Assembly (NCBI GenBank): GCA_040217175.1
Contig: JAVJNT010000002.1
Span: 1,186,001-1,250,000, forward strand
Direction of reading: 5' to 3'
Length of the DNA: 64,000 bases
Origin: Phycisphaerales bacterium
Lineage (GTDB): Bacteria; Planctomycetota; Phycisphaerae; Phycisphaerales; UBA1924
In this document: piece after piece, positions 57,017 to 64,000 of the stretch
Layout of the letters: each line of letters begins with the position of its first letter
Numbering within the stretch: the stretch's first letter is position 1
The notes under the pieces: generated by a model
What the model saw: the letters and a program-made list of their open reading frames with translations, nothing else
What the model was told of the DNA's origin: nothing
Database searches by the model: none
Made by a program: the position numbers and the translations under genes

Positions 57017-57668
57017 GGCATGGCTCCGCGGGGGCGCGGGTGATGACCACGGGCGGCGACGGGCGATCGCCGGGCAGGGGCAGTGCAACCAGCAGGTCGG
57101 GCGACAGCGCTTCGAGCGTGTCCTCGCGCGCACTACAGGCCACGAGCGTGACGCGACGCCGGCGGCACCATCGCGCGAGCGCGTGCGCCATCGAGTGGGC
57201 GGTGGCGGCGTCGAGCGTGGCGGCGAACTCGTCGACGACGAGCACGCAGCCGGGCGTGCAGCGATCCATGGCGGCGGCGATCGTGAGTCGCGCGAGCTGG
57301 CCGGTGCTCAGCCTGCCAGCCGGACGGACGAGCAGCGCGGCTTCCGCAAGGCCTGCGGCGCCGAGGAGGCCGAGCGCCTGGTCGAGGTCGTCGCCCACTT
57401 GCTCAATCGTGGGGCGGCGCCTGGACAGGTGCGCCGGCGGATGGACGACGGGTCGGCCCATCCGCGACAGCCGGCGGCGCAGCATGGCGATGGCGGTGCT
57501 CTTTCCGCTGCCGCTCGGGCCGGTAAGCAACGCAACCTGGCCGGGCTCGAGGCTTGCGAGCGAGCGGGCGGCGTCTCGGGCCGCGCGAAGGGCGCAGCGG
57601 CGGGTGGGCTCGGTCGAGCCGGCGGGCAAGGCGAAGAGCGCGCGGGCGTGGGCGATGCGGTCGTTCAC
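56970..57668 (-). CDS. ABC-type ATPase of the terminase cassette (not a transporter)
   Basis: 232 residues from GTG 57668, overlapping the HTH gene stop (GTGA). Walker A GPSGSGKST (50-58), signature LSTGQ (120-124) and Walker B CVLVVDEF (141-148) followed by AATLD D-loop are all present. The switch region reads ACSARED, with Ser in place of the H-loop His. No transmembrane partner is encoded, so it is a soluble ABC ATPase, closer to those that act on DNA or as switches. The linked acetyltransferase and terminase suggest a regulated nucleoprotein function; the substrate is unknown. Confidence 0.78.
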   Translation of the reverse strand: MNDRIAHARALFALPAGSTEPTRRCALRAARDAARSLASLEPGQVALLTGPSGSGKSTAIAMLRRRLSRMGRPVVHPPAHLSRRRPTIEQVGDDLDQALGLLGAAGLAEAALLVRPAGRLSTGQLARLTIAAAMDRCTPGCVLVVDEFAATLDAATAHSMAHALARWCRRRRVTLVACSAREDTLEALSPDLLVALPLPGDRPSPPVVITRAPAEPCRGTRLARPPIPRPEN

Positions 57669-58102
57669 GCGGCGCTCCCGGGCGAGCGGCGGGAAGAGGC
57701 CGCCTCGATGAGGGCGCGAAACGCGTCGTAGTGCTTGCGCACGGTGTGATAGCTCACGCCCAACCGTTGGGCGATCTGCCGCATTGGGAGGCCCTCGATG
57801 GCCTTGAGCCGGGCGACCTGGCGGAGCTGGCGGGGCAGCTCGGGGCTCAGGCGGACCGCCGCGTCAAAGTTGGGGTCGCACACCCGACGGACCAGGGCCC
57901 GGACGCGGCGGCGGAGCTGCCGCTCGGGGGCGCCCAGCATCGCGGCGACCTCGCTGACGGCCATGCCTCGGCCGTAGATGGCGACCAGGAGCTGCCGCTC
58001 GTCGGCCGGCAGGTGGTCGGCGGCGTCGAGGACACGGGTCACCAGGGCCCGCCGCCGCTTGCGTCGCATGTCCAGGGTTGCATCGTCCAGTCGTGTCTGC
58101 AT
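57665..58102 (-). CDS. double helix-turn-helix protein (sigma70 region 4-like)
   Basis: 145 residues from ATG 58102 (GGAGCG upstream). Two HTH segments are visible: MAVSEVAAMLGAPERQLRRRVRALVRRV (about 50-77) and the C-terminal MRQIAQRLGVSYHTVRKHYDAF (about 105-127), the latter like sigma70 region 4 or a LuxR-type recognition helix. The protein lacks sigma region 2. As first gene of the terminase operon it could be a transcription factor or, by position and HTH content, a small-terminase-like DNA-recognition protein; neither is proven. Confidence 0.65.
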   Translation of the reverse strand: MQTRLDDATLDMRRKRRRALVTRVLDAADHLPADERQLLVAIYGRGMAVSEVAAMLGAPERQLRRRVRALVRRVCDPNFDAAVRLSPELPRQLRQVARLKAIEGLPMRQIAQRLGVSYHTVRKHYDAFRALIEAASSRRSPGSAA

Positions 58103-58154
58103 GGCGTCGCGCTCCGTTTACCAAGTGTTCAGCCTCTTGCCCCCTATTGTCGAC

Positions 58155-58183
58155 TTGACAGCAAACAAATGCAAGGGTATTGT
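58155..58183 (+). promoter_or_regulatory. sigma70-type promoter of the S24 repressor gene
   Basis: TTGACA (58155-58160), a 17-base spacer and TATTGT (58178-58183) match the bacterial consensus at 6/6 and 4/6 positions. It lies about 95 bases upstream of the repressor ATG. On the opposite strand TTGCAT with a 17-base spacer and GACAAT gives a weaker candidate promoter for the divergent operon. Confidence 0.7.
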
Positions 58184-58186
58184 TTG
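58162..58186. promoter_or_regulatory. candidate repressor operator (inverted repeat)
   Basis: CAAACAA (58162-58168) and TTGTTTG (58180-58186) are perfect inverted 7-mers 11 bases apart. They lie over the spacer and -10 box of the plus-strand promoter and over the minus-strand candidate promoter, the usual position for an autoregulated phage-type repressor. Confidence 0.6.
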
Positions 58187-58275
58187 GTATATCCGCCAGA
58201 TAGCGCAGAATCGTGGTGGTGGGGTCGAGATTTCGCGGAAACCAGTTGTGAGCGACTGGGAGAAGGGGTTTCAGG

Positions 58276-59139
58276 ATGCCCGAGAGCAGCAAGGGACCGG
58301 CGAGGGATCCGACCGACTTCGGAAAGCTCCTCCGAGATCGACGGATGCGGCTCGGGCTGAGTTTGCGCGAGGCTGCCGAGGATGCCGGCTGTACCAAGGG
58401 CTATCTCTCGCTGCTGGAGCGGGGCAAGCGCGGCGTTCCGACGGAGCGCATGCTTGCGGGCCTGGAACGGGCGCTCGAACTCGAGGCGGGCTCGCTCGGC
58501 GAGACCGTCGCGATGAACAGCACCCCAGCCAAGGTACGGGAAGAGCTCGTCGAACGTCGCGAACAGGGAGAGGCAGCCCAGCAACTCGCGGCACTGCTCC
58601 GCCGCGCCGGCCCGGGCGGGCTCGACCGCGCGTTCGAGAGCGGCGTGCTGGCGCGACTCGTGGACCGCATCGCACCCCAGGGCGACAAGAGCGGCGAGGG
58701 CGAGCGCGTCGAAGCGTTGCTGCCCGGGGCCGTTCCGCTCATCAACCTGGTTCCGGCGGGGCAGGCGGCGGAGTTCACCGACCTGGGCTACCCCGCCCGC
58801 GTGGCCGACAGCTACGTCGCGGCGCCCGAGCTGGGCGATCCCGACGCGTTCGCCGCGCGCGTCACGGGCGACAGCATGGAGCCGCGGTACGTCGAGGGCG
58901 ACGTGGTGATCTTCAGCCCCGGGCGCGAGGTGCGCGACGGCATGGACTGCTTCGCGCGTCTGGCCGAGCCCGACAGCGAGACGACTTTCAAACGCATCTA
59001 CTTCGAGCGCGGGACCAACGGCGAGGAGCTCATCCGCCTGCAGCCGCTTAATCCGAGGCATAAGGCGCGCGTCGAGCCGCGGGAGAAGGTGGTGGGGTTG
59101 TATCCGGCGGTGAGCGTGACGCGAAGGGTGGGCGAGTAG
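58276..59139 (+). CDS. XRE/S24 (LexA/cI-like) autoproteolytic repressor
   Basis: 287 residues. The N-terminal HTH (about 15-60: FGKLLRDRRMRLGLSLREAAEDAGCTKGYLSLLERG) is an XRE/cI fold. The C-terminal S24 peptidase shows an Ala-Gly cleavage site in LVPAGQAAEF (161-162), nucleophile Ser 200 in TGDSMEPRYVEGD and general-base Lys 239 in TTFKRIYF. Together these indicate RecA-stimulated self-cleavage as in LexA, UmuD and lambda cI. It is divergent from the HTH-ABC-GNAT-TerL operon, with an inverted repeat in the shared promoter region, so it probably represses that operon and itself until DNA damage. Confidence 0.88.
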   Translation: MPESSKGPARDPTDFGKLLRDRRMRLGLSLREAAEDAGCTKGYLSLLERGKRGVPTERMLAGLERALELEAGSLGETVAMNSTPAKVREELVERREQGEAAQQLAALLRRAGPGGLDRAFESGVLARLVDRIAPQGDKSGEGERVEALLPGAVPLINLVPAGQAAEFTDLGYPARVADSYVAAPELGDPDAFAARVTGDSMEPRYVEGDVVIFSPGREVRDGMDCFARLAEPDSETTFKRIYFERGTNGEELIRLQPLNPRHKARVEPREKVVGLYPAVSVTRRVGE

Positions 59140-59145
59140 TGCGTC

Positions 59146-60300
59146 TCAGGCCGCGTGATTGGGCATCGACGCCTTCGCGCGACCGATGCTCTTCAGCGCA
59201 CGAGGGCGCTCCTGGTGGGTCAGATGATCGGCGACGGCCTGCCAGTCGGCGGCGGCCCTGGTCTCTCCGCCGCGGCGGTGGATGGCGTCGGGCGAGGTGC
59301 GACACGTCAGGAACACCGTCGGCCCGCCAAAGATGGGACGCACGGGCTCGGTGGCGTCGAATTCCTCGGGCCAACGCGGCAGCGAGCCGGGCCGCAAGGG
59401 CTTGCTGGTCATCGCGTGCAGCACGAAGTCGTACGCGGTGACGCCCAAGCACACGACGGCCTTCAGGTTGGGCATGTTCTTGATGACGAAACGCAGCGTG
59501 GGCGCCATTGCCCTTCGCAGCTCGTCGCGCTGGCGCTTCAGCTCGTCGCGGCCGTTGTCGTTGACGAGTAGCGGGCCGTAGCAGGTCCCCGCGAGCACGC
59601 CCCGGCTGGCGAGCGGGAATGCGAGGCGCGCCAGCCCGTACGTCGCGGGCGTTTCGTGCTGGCAGTAGGGGCGCAGCGTCTTGCGCCCGAGCCGGGTCTT
59701 GACGACCTGCACGTGCGTGGGCGCCGAATCGAGCACGAGGATCTTGCCGTCCCAGCGGCCGTAGACCGACTCGAGGGCGAACAGCCTCGGTTCTTCGGGC
59801 AGCAGCTCGTAGACGTTCGTGAAGCCCGGCACGCGCAGCTCGCGGATGTTTTGGGGGATGGGCGGCGTGCGCATCGGGCGCGGCTCGGCGTTCGGGCCGG
59901 CGGGCGCCTCGGAGCCCATGAGGTACGCCCTCGCCTCCTCGGCGGACATGCGGCGTGGGGCCGGCTTGGGCTTGGCTTCGGTGGCGGCCTTGCTGCGGCG
60001 CTTCTGGGCGGGCTTGGCGGGCTTGGCGGGCCGGTCGGGGCGATCATCCGCCTTGGGCTTGACGGTCGGCACCATGCCGATCTGCGGCCCATAGCCGCTG
60101 GTGAGGCTGCCTTCGAACAGGCCGGCCATCTCGCCCATCAGGTTCGGGGCGATGCCCGCGGCCGAGGCCTTGCCCGCCCGGGGATGCAGGGCCGACAGCT
60201 TGAACGGCTGGCGGCCGCTGCTGACGGGGCAGGACGCGGTCTGGTCCTCTCCCGAGTTCTCGGTCCGAGCGACGGCCTGGTTGCTTTTCTGGGGTGCCAT
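59146..60300 (-). CDS. possible uracil-DNA glycosylase-superfamily protein
   Basis: 384 residues from ATG 60300. Residues 1-150 are low-complexity and Lys/Pro/Ala-rich, probably disordered. The C-terminal ~220 residues have an alpha/beta layout resembling uracil-DNA glycosylases: GKILVLDSAPTHVQVV as motif-A-like, KAVVCLGVTAYDFVLHAM (GxxA-type strand/helix) and VFLTCRTSPDAIHRRGG in the place of the HPSP loop, where Arg-Thr replaces His-Pro. The assignment is tentative. It ends 6 bases from the repressor stop, convergent, and may or may not belong to the terminase cassette. Confidence 0.45.
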   Translation of the reverse strand: MAPQKSNQAVARTENSGEDQTASCPVSSGRQPFKLSALHPRAGKASAAGIAPNLMGEMAGLFEGSLTSGYGPQIGMVPTVKPKADDRPDRPAKPAKPAQKRRSKAATEAKPKPAPRRMSAEEARAYLMGSEAPAGPNAEPRPMRTPPIPQNIRELRVPGFTNVYELLPEEPRLFALESVYGRWDGKILVLDSAPTHVQVVKTRLGRKTLRPYCQHETPATYGLARLAFPLASRGVLAGTCYGPLLVNDNGRDELKRQRDELRRAMAPTLRFVIKNMPNLKAVVCLGVTAYDFVLHAMTSKPLRPGSLPRWPEEFDATEPVRPIFGGPTVFLTCRTSPDAIHRRGGETRAAADWQAVADHLTHQERPRALKSIGRAKASMPNHAA

Positions 60301-60396
60301 ACCCCGGTTATCGAACGTGCGGGGGCGCGTCTTGAGTCCGATTTGCCAACGGATCATCGCGAGCGCAACACGTGCGCCCCTGATGACACTCGAGCG

Positions 60397-61257
60397 TTAT
60401 CGGGCAATGGCTCGGCGATCGAGGCTCGGCGTGACAACTCGCGGCAGTTCGCGGCCGGAGGCGCAATCTCCCGGGCTCTTGCATACCACGACCGGGTGGT
60501 CGGGCAGGTCGAAGCAGGCGCAGCCGTCGACGCCGAAGACGGTGCGCAGGGTGGGGGTGGTCAGGACGTCGCGGCCCGGGCCGTCGGCGGCGATGCCGCC
60601 GTCGTGGATCGCCAGGATGCGCGGGAAGTGACGCAGCGCCAGGCCGAGCTCGTGGATGACGCAGACGACCGTGACGCCCGTCTCCTCGTTGAGCCGGCGG
60701 AGCAGGTCGAGCAGCGAGAGCTGGTGCTCGATGTCCAGTCCCGTGAGCGGCTCGTCGAGCAGGAGGTAGGCGGGCTCCTGGGCGAGCGTGGTGGCCAGGC
60801 GCACGCGCTGGCGTTCGCCGCCGGAGAGGGTCTCCATCCTTCGGTCGGCCAGGTGCGCTACGCCGCAGCGTTGCATAGCGGTGTCGATCGCGGCCTCGTG
60901 CGCCGCCTGGTCGCTGGCTCGGAAGAGCGATGCGAGCGCGCTGGCGTGCGCGTGGCGGCCCATGGCTACGTGCTCGCGCACGGTCGTGAGCTGTGGGAGG
61001 TCGGCCGACTGTGCGAGCAAGCCGCGGCGGCGCGCGAGCGTGCGCTTGGCGTACCGGTGCAGGGGCTTGGCGTCGAGCGTGATGCTGCCCGAGGCCGGGC
61101 GGAGCAGGCCCGCAAGGGTGCGCAGCAGCGTGGACTTGCCCGAGCCGTTCGGGCCCACGATCGCGACCATCTCGCCCGGCTCGATGGTCAGGTCGACGCC
61201 CGCGAGCACGCGGCGAGGTGGTAGGTCGACGGCGAGGTTGTGCGCTCGGAGCGTCAT
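60397..61257 (-). CDS. FecE/BtuD-type ABC importer ATPase
   Basis: 286 residues from ATG 61257, overlapping the permease stop by four bases (ATGA). Walker A GPNGSGKSTLL, signature LSGGERQR, Walker B YLLLDEPLTGLD and H-loop CVIHELG are complete. LLAQSADLP and the overall pattern match the iron-siderophore/haem/cobalamin importer family. The C-terminal ~50 residues extend the fold with several Cys (VDGCACF, VVVCKSPGDCA), which is unusual and could bind metal. It powers the permease and binding lipoprotein encoded upstream. Confidence 0.93.
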   Translation of the reverse strand: MTLRAHNLAVDLPPRRVLAGVDLTIEPGEMVAIVGPNGSGKSTLLRTLAGLLRPASGSITLDAKPLHRYAKRTLARRRGLLAQSADLPQLTTVREHVAMGRHAHASALASLFRASDQAAHEAAIDTAMQRCGVAHLADRRMETLSGGERQRVRLATTLAQEPAYLLLDEPLTGLDIEHQLSLLDLLRRLNEETGVTVVCVIHELGLALRHFPRILAIHDGGIAADGPGRDVLTTPTLRTVFGVDGCACFDLPDHPVVVCKSPGDCASGRELPRVVTPSLDRRAIAR

Positions 61258-62303
61258 CGCAGCCACCCGGACTTATAGAGGAGGAAGATGAAGTAGGGCC
61301 CGCCGACCAGGCCGGTGACGACGCCCACCGGCAGCTCGCTGGGCGCGAGCACGGTGCGTGCGGCGAGGTCGGCCCACAGCAGGAGGGCGCCGCCCGCGAA
61401 GGCGCTGACGGGCACGATGAAGCGGTTGGTGCCCATCGCCAGGCGAACCAGGTGCGGCACGACCAGGCCGACGAAGCCCACGAGGCCCGCGACGCTGGCG
61501 GCCGAGCCGGCGAGCAGGGCGGCCGCAGCGAAGGCGAGCAGGCGGGTGCGTTCGACGGAGATGCCCATGGTCGATGCGGTGTCGTCGCCCAATTCGAGGA
61601 TGCGGACGCGCGAGCGCAGGAAGAACGCCAGCGTCAGGCCGACCACCGAGTAGGGCAGCACCATCCACAGGTGGCTCCAGCCGCGGCCGTTGAACGAGCC
61701 GGCGGTCCAGAACATGACGGCGGGGATGCGGTCGGCAAACGCGGTGATGAGCACGCCGATGACGGCGCCGAGGATGGCGTTGACGGCGACGCCCGCGAGC
61801 ACCATGCGCACGGGGCTGGTGCCGCCCTTGCCCGCGCCGCCGGGCGTCCAGCTCACGGCGTAGACGAACACGGCCGAGGCCATCGCGCCCAGGAACGCCG
61901 CGAGCGGCAGCGCGTGCGCGGCCTGGGGGAACGCGGCGAGCACGACGGTGGCGCTGACGCCCGCGCCGGCGGTCACGCCGATGATGCCCGGGTCGGCCAG
62001 CGGGTTGCGCGTGACGCCCTGGAGCAGCACGCCCGCGACGGCGAGGTTGGCACCGGCCAGCAGGGCTACCAGGGCGCGCGGCAGGCGGGCGTTCATCACG
62101 ATGGTCTGGGTCGTGCCCTCGCCCGCACCGGTGAGCGTCGCGAGGACTTCGGCCAGCGGGATGCGCACGGCCCCGAGCGCGAGCGAGAGCGCCATGCCCA
62201 CGAGCAGGACAAGCACCACGGCGGCGGGCGTGGCATAGCGACGCCACGCAGGGCGCGTGGCGGGGGCGACGGCAGCGGGTTGGCCGGCCGCCAGGGTGGT
62301 CAT
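61254..62303 (-). CDS. FecCD-family ABC importer permease
   Basis: 349 residues with about ten transmembrane helices. Family signatures: RLPRALVALLAGANLAVAGVLLQGVTRNPLADPGIIGVTAGA, the conserved ATPase-contact segment and LVGFVGLVVPHLVRLAMGTNRF, then PSELPVGVVTGLVGGPYFIFLLYKSGWL at the C-terminus. This is the BtuC/FecCD permease fold for siderophores, haem or cobalamin. It overlaps the lipoprotein gene upstream and the ATPase gene downstream, so the three are translationally coupled. Confidence 0.95.
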   Translation of the reverse strand: MTTLAAGQPAAVAPATRPAWRRYATPAAVVLVLLVGMALSLALGAVRIPLAEVLATLTGAGEGTTQTIVMNARLPRALVALLAGANLAVAGVLLQGVTRNPLADPGIIGVTAGAGVSATVVLAAFPQAAHALPLAAFLGAMASAVFVYAVSWTPGGAGKGGTSPVRMVLAGVAVNAILGAVIGVLITAFADRIPAVMFWTAGSFNGRGWSHLWMVLPYSVVGLTLAFFLRSRVRILELGDDTASTMGISVERTRLLAFAAAALLAGSAASVAGLVGFVGLVVPHLVRLAMGTNRFIVPVSAFAGGALLLWADLAARTVLAPSELPVGVVTGLVGGPYFIFLLYKSGWLR

Positions 62304-63253
62304 GGGGCGGGCGTGGCGTTCTCGATGGCGGTGCGGACGTCTTCCAGGGCGGCAACTGCCTGCGAACCGGACCGCATGGCGAAGAGGTCTTCGCCCAGGA
62401 AGGCGATGTTGTCGTCCTTGATGGCGGTCAGTTGCCCCCACAGCGGGTCGCGATCGAACATCGCGCGGGCCGCACGTTCGGGGCCGTGGAAGACGACCAG
62501 GATGACGTCGGGGTCCTTTTGCACGACGGCTTCCATGCTCAGCGGCGCCAGGCCGCGATAGAAGCGATGGGCGGGCAGGTCGCTGGTGATCAGCCGCCCG
62601 CCGGCCGTCTCGACCAGGTCGCCCAGGTAGCTGTCGGGCAGGAAGGCATAGAAGGCCTGCGGCGTCCCGAACACCGCCAACACGCTGACGGGGTCGCCGG
62701 CCGACTCGATGGGCGTGGTTGCGGCAAGCTTCGCGTCGAAGTCGGCGATCCATGCGTCGGCCTGATCGGGCTTGCCGACGAGTTCGCCGATGGTGCGCGT
62801 GTGGGTCGAGACGTCTTCGAGCGTGTCGGCGTCCATGGTGATGACACGGGCGTCGGTCGTCTCTTCGATCTGCGGGACGAACTGCGTGTACACGGCGCTC
62901 ATGATGACCACGTCGGCGTCGGCGGCGATGACCTGCTCGACGTTGGGGCCCACCGAGTGGTCGAGGGCGCCGGCCTCGATGCCCTGCCAGGCCTCGGGTT
63001 GGCCACCCGGCAGCGTGGGCACCAGCACGGGCTGCACGCCCAGGGCGATGAGTTGGTCGGCCGCGAAGGGGAGCAGGGCGGCCACGCGGGGTGTTTCGGT
63101 CGCCTCGGCATCATCGATCGGGGCCAGCCACGTGGTGGTCTTGGAAGCTTCGGTGGGAATCGACTCCGGGGCCGGCGCCTGGTCCTCGCACGCCGTCAGG
63201 ACGGCCAGAGAGAGGGCGGCGCAACACGCGATCGGGACGGCTCGGCTGGGCAT
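62300..63253 (-). CDS. iron-complex/cobalamin-type substrate-binding lipoprotein
   Basis: 317 residues. A lipoprotein signal peptide with lipobox LAVLTAC (Cys about residue 22) anchors it in the membrane. The mature protein has the helical-backbone cluster A-II layout: TPRVAALLPFAADQLIALGVQPV, VEQVIAADADVVIMS, VITMDADTLEDVSTHTRTIGELVGKPDQADAW and DVILVVFHGPE. Ligand (siderophore, haem or cobalamin) is unknown. ATG 63253. It is the first gene of the importer operon, downstream of a palindromic operator-like site. Confidence 0.9.
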   Translation of the reverse strand: MPSRAVPIACCAALSLAVLTACEDQAPAPESIPTEASKTTTWLAPIDDAEATETPRVAALLPFAADQLIALGVQPVLVPTLPGGQPEAWQGIEAGALDHSVGPNVEQVIAADADVVIMSAVYTQFVPQIEETTDARVITMDADTLEDVSTHTRTIGELVGKPDQADAWIADFDAKLAATTPIESAGDPVSVLAVFGTPQAFYAFLPDSYLGDLVETAGGRLITSDLPAHRFYRGLAPLSMEAVVQKDPDVILVVFHGPERAARAMFDRDPLWGQLTAIKDDNIAFLGEDLFAMRSGSQAVAALEDVRTAIENATPAP

Positions 63254-63305
63254 GGGCGAATCGGCTCCTGGGGGTCTGGAGGGTTCCTGGTGGGATGGTA
63301 TCGTG

Positions 63306-63322
63306 TTGAGACGCAGTCTCAA
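63306..63322. promoter_or_regulatory. palindromic metal-regulator-like operator
   Basis: TTGAGAC (63306-63312), GCA, GTCTCAA (63316-63322): a perfect 7-bp inverted repeat 53 bases before the binding-protein ATG. Its TGAGA...TCTCA core resembles Fur-box variants (TGAxAAT-N-ATTxTCA). It probably controls the importer operon by iron or another metal; it could also affect the divergent pseudopilin gene. Confidence 0.6.
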
Positions 63323-63427
63323 TAGCGATCGGCCGCTCCGGCGGGGAATCGGCATGCAACTCTGGTCCTGGCAGGGCGTAGTACGGTGTGGGGTCGCGAT
63401 CGGGCACGGGATGGCGAAGGGGGCCGG

Positions 63428-64000
63428 ATGGCTTCGGGCAGGGCGCACGGCTGGGCGGCACACGGCTTCACGCTGATCGAGCTGCTGGTGGTGATTTCCA
63501 TCATCGGGGTGCTCATGGGCATCCTGATCCCCGCTCTGGCCGGGGCCCGGCTGACCGCGCGGTCGACGGTGGGCGTGGCCAACCTGCGGAGCCTGTCGCA
63601 GCTCACGATGCTGTACGAGCACGAGCAGCGGTTCTTCCCCACGCCCTTCAACCCCGAAACCGATGCCCGCAAGCGCCGCGTGCCGGGTTCGGTGTGGAGC
63701 GACGCGCTGCACCCGAGCAAGGACCAGCCGCTGTGGAATTTCGAGGTGCCCTCGGCACCGCAGTGGAGCACGGAATTCTTCGGCGTGTACTGGTACTCGT
63801 GGCTCAGCGATTGGAACTCGCAGGGCGGGCGCGACACGGAGGTGCAGTTCTCGCCGGCCGACCGCCTCGCGCTCGACCAGCTCGCGCAGTACCGATCGTT
63901 GCAGGACAGCCGGGACGGCCTGTACCTCTACCCGTCGAGCTATTACATGAGCCCGACGATGTGGAGCGCGCCCAGCCGGTTCGGCGCGGGCTCGCGCGCG
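63428..64000 (+). CDS. pseudopilin-type protein (partial, runs off window end)
   Basis: 191 residues are visible from ATG 63428 (AAGGGGG upstream) and the frame is open to the last base. The prepilin motif [30 protein letters not shown] has Gly-Phe cleavage and Glu5. The mature region (SLSQLTMLYEHEQRFFPTPFNPETDARKR, SSYYMSPTMWSAPSRFG) resembles the large planctomycete pseudopilins. Divergent from the ABC-importer operon. It is a second such gene besides that at 39889. Confidence 0.85.
   Translation, partial: MASGRAHGWAAHGFTLIELLVVISIIGVLMGILIPALAGARLTARSTVGVANLRSLSQLTMLYEHEQRFFPTPFNPETDARKRRVPGSVWSDALHPSKDQPLWNFEVPSAPQWSTEFFGVYWYSWLSDWNSQGGRDTEVQFSPADRLALDQLAQYRSLQDSRDGLYLYPSSYYMSPTMWSAPSRFGAGSRA

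Overview
The window is high-GC bacterial DNA, densely packed with genes on both strands. It looks like chromosome from a marine planctomycete of the class Phycisphaerae. The evidence is a set of secreted proteins ending in a paired Ca-loop tail of the type D-x-D-G-D-G-x-x-(T/S)-I/L-F-D-F-L-x-F-Q-N that closes with a near-terminal Cys (the 'GC-type dockerin' tail), a PEP-CTERM-like protein, large pseudopilin-type proteins, a BamA outer-membrane assembly protein and C-terminal zinc-ribbon membrane proteins. This assignment is inference from gene content. No rRNA is present; the only RNA gene seen is one tRNA-Ser(GCU).

Layout. 1-10.5 kb: truA (cut by the window edge), secreted proteins, a DinB-fold protein, phenylalanine 4-hydroxylase, a thioredoxin-fold protein without its cysteines, pyruvate phosphate dikinase, then pabB overlapping a Nudix gene. 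10.4-14.8 kb: a glycan cluster with a nucleotidyltransferase/PfkB fusion, a GT2 and a divergent GT-B glycosyltransferase. 14.9-24 kb: PilZ, CPBP protease, BamA, aldo/keto reductase, dihydroorotase, methionine aminopeptidase, ElbB-like protein, tRNA-Ser. 24-34.5 kb: macro-domain protein, TylF-like methyltransferase, M1 peptidase, pyruvate dehydrogenase E1-beta and E2 with two unrelated genes between them, a lipase-like lipoprotein, a degenerate 21-bp repeat tract, gpsA. 34.6-48.8 kb: an atypical heavy-metal-type P-ATPase, an FG-GAP protein, dus, a pseudopilin followed by two paralogous exoproteins with different C-terminal tags, an RluA-type synthase, serine hydrolase, ribBA, an outer-membrane barrel. 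48.9-54.9 kb: lone nuoF, a DUF695/RraB-like protein, a winged-helix regulator divergent from a degenerate serine hydrolase, two membrane proteins.

54.9-60.3 kb holds the most unusual segment. An S24/LexA-like repressor with an apparent autocleavage site and Ser/Lys dyad faces a four-gene operon whose genes all overlap: double-HTH protein, ABC-type ATPase, GNAT acetyltransferase, and phage-type large terminase. A sigma70-type promoter and an inverted-repeat operator lie between them. No capsid, portal, integrase or tail gene is visible, so it looks like a stand-alone, probably SOS-regulated terminase cassette rather than a prophage. A possible uracil-DNA-glycosylase-like gene abuts it.

60.4-64 kb: a translationally coupled iron/heme/cobalamin-type ABC importer (binding lipoprotein, permease, ATPase) with a palindromic metal-regulator-like operator upstream, then a divergent pseudopilin gene running off the window end. 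No CRISPR array, insertion sequence, rRNA or replication origin was recognised, and no gene-free stretch exceeds 300 bases.
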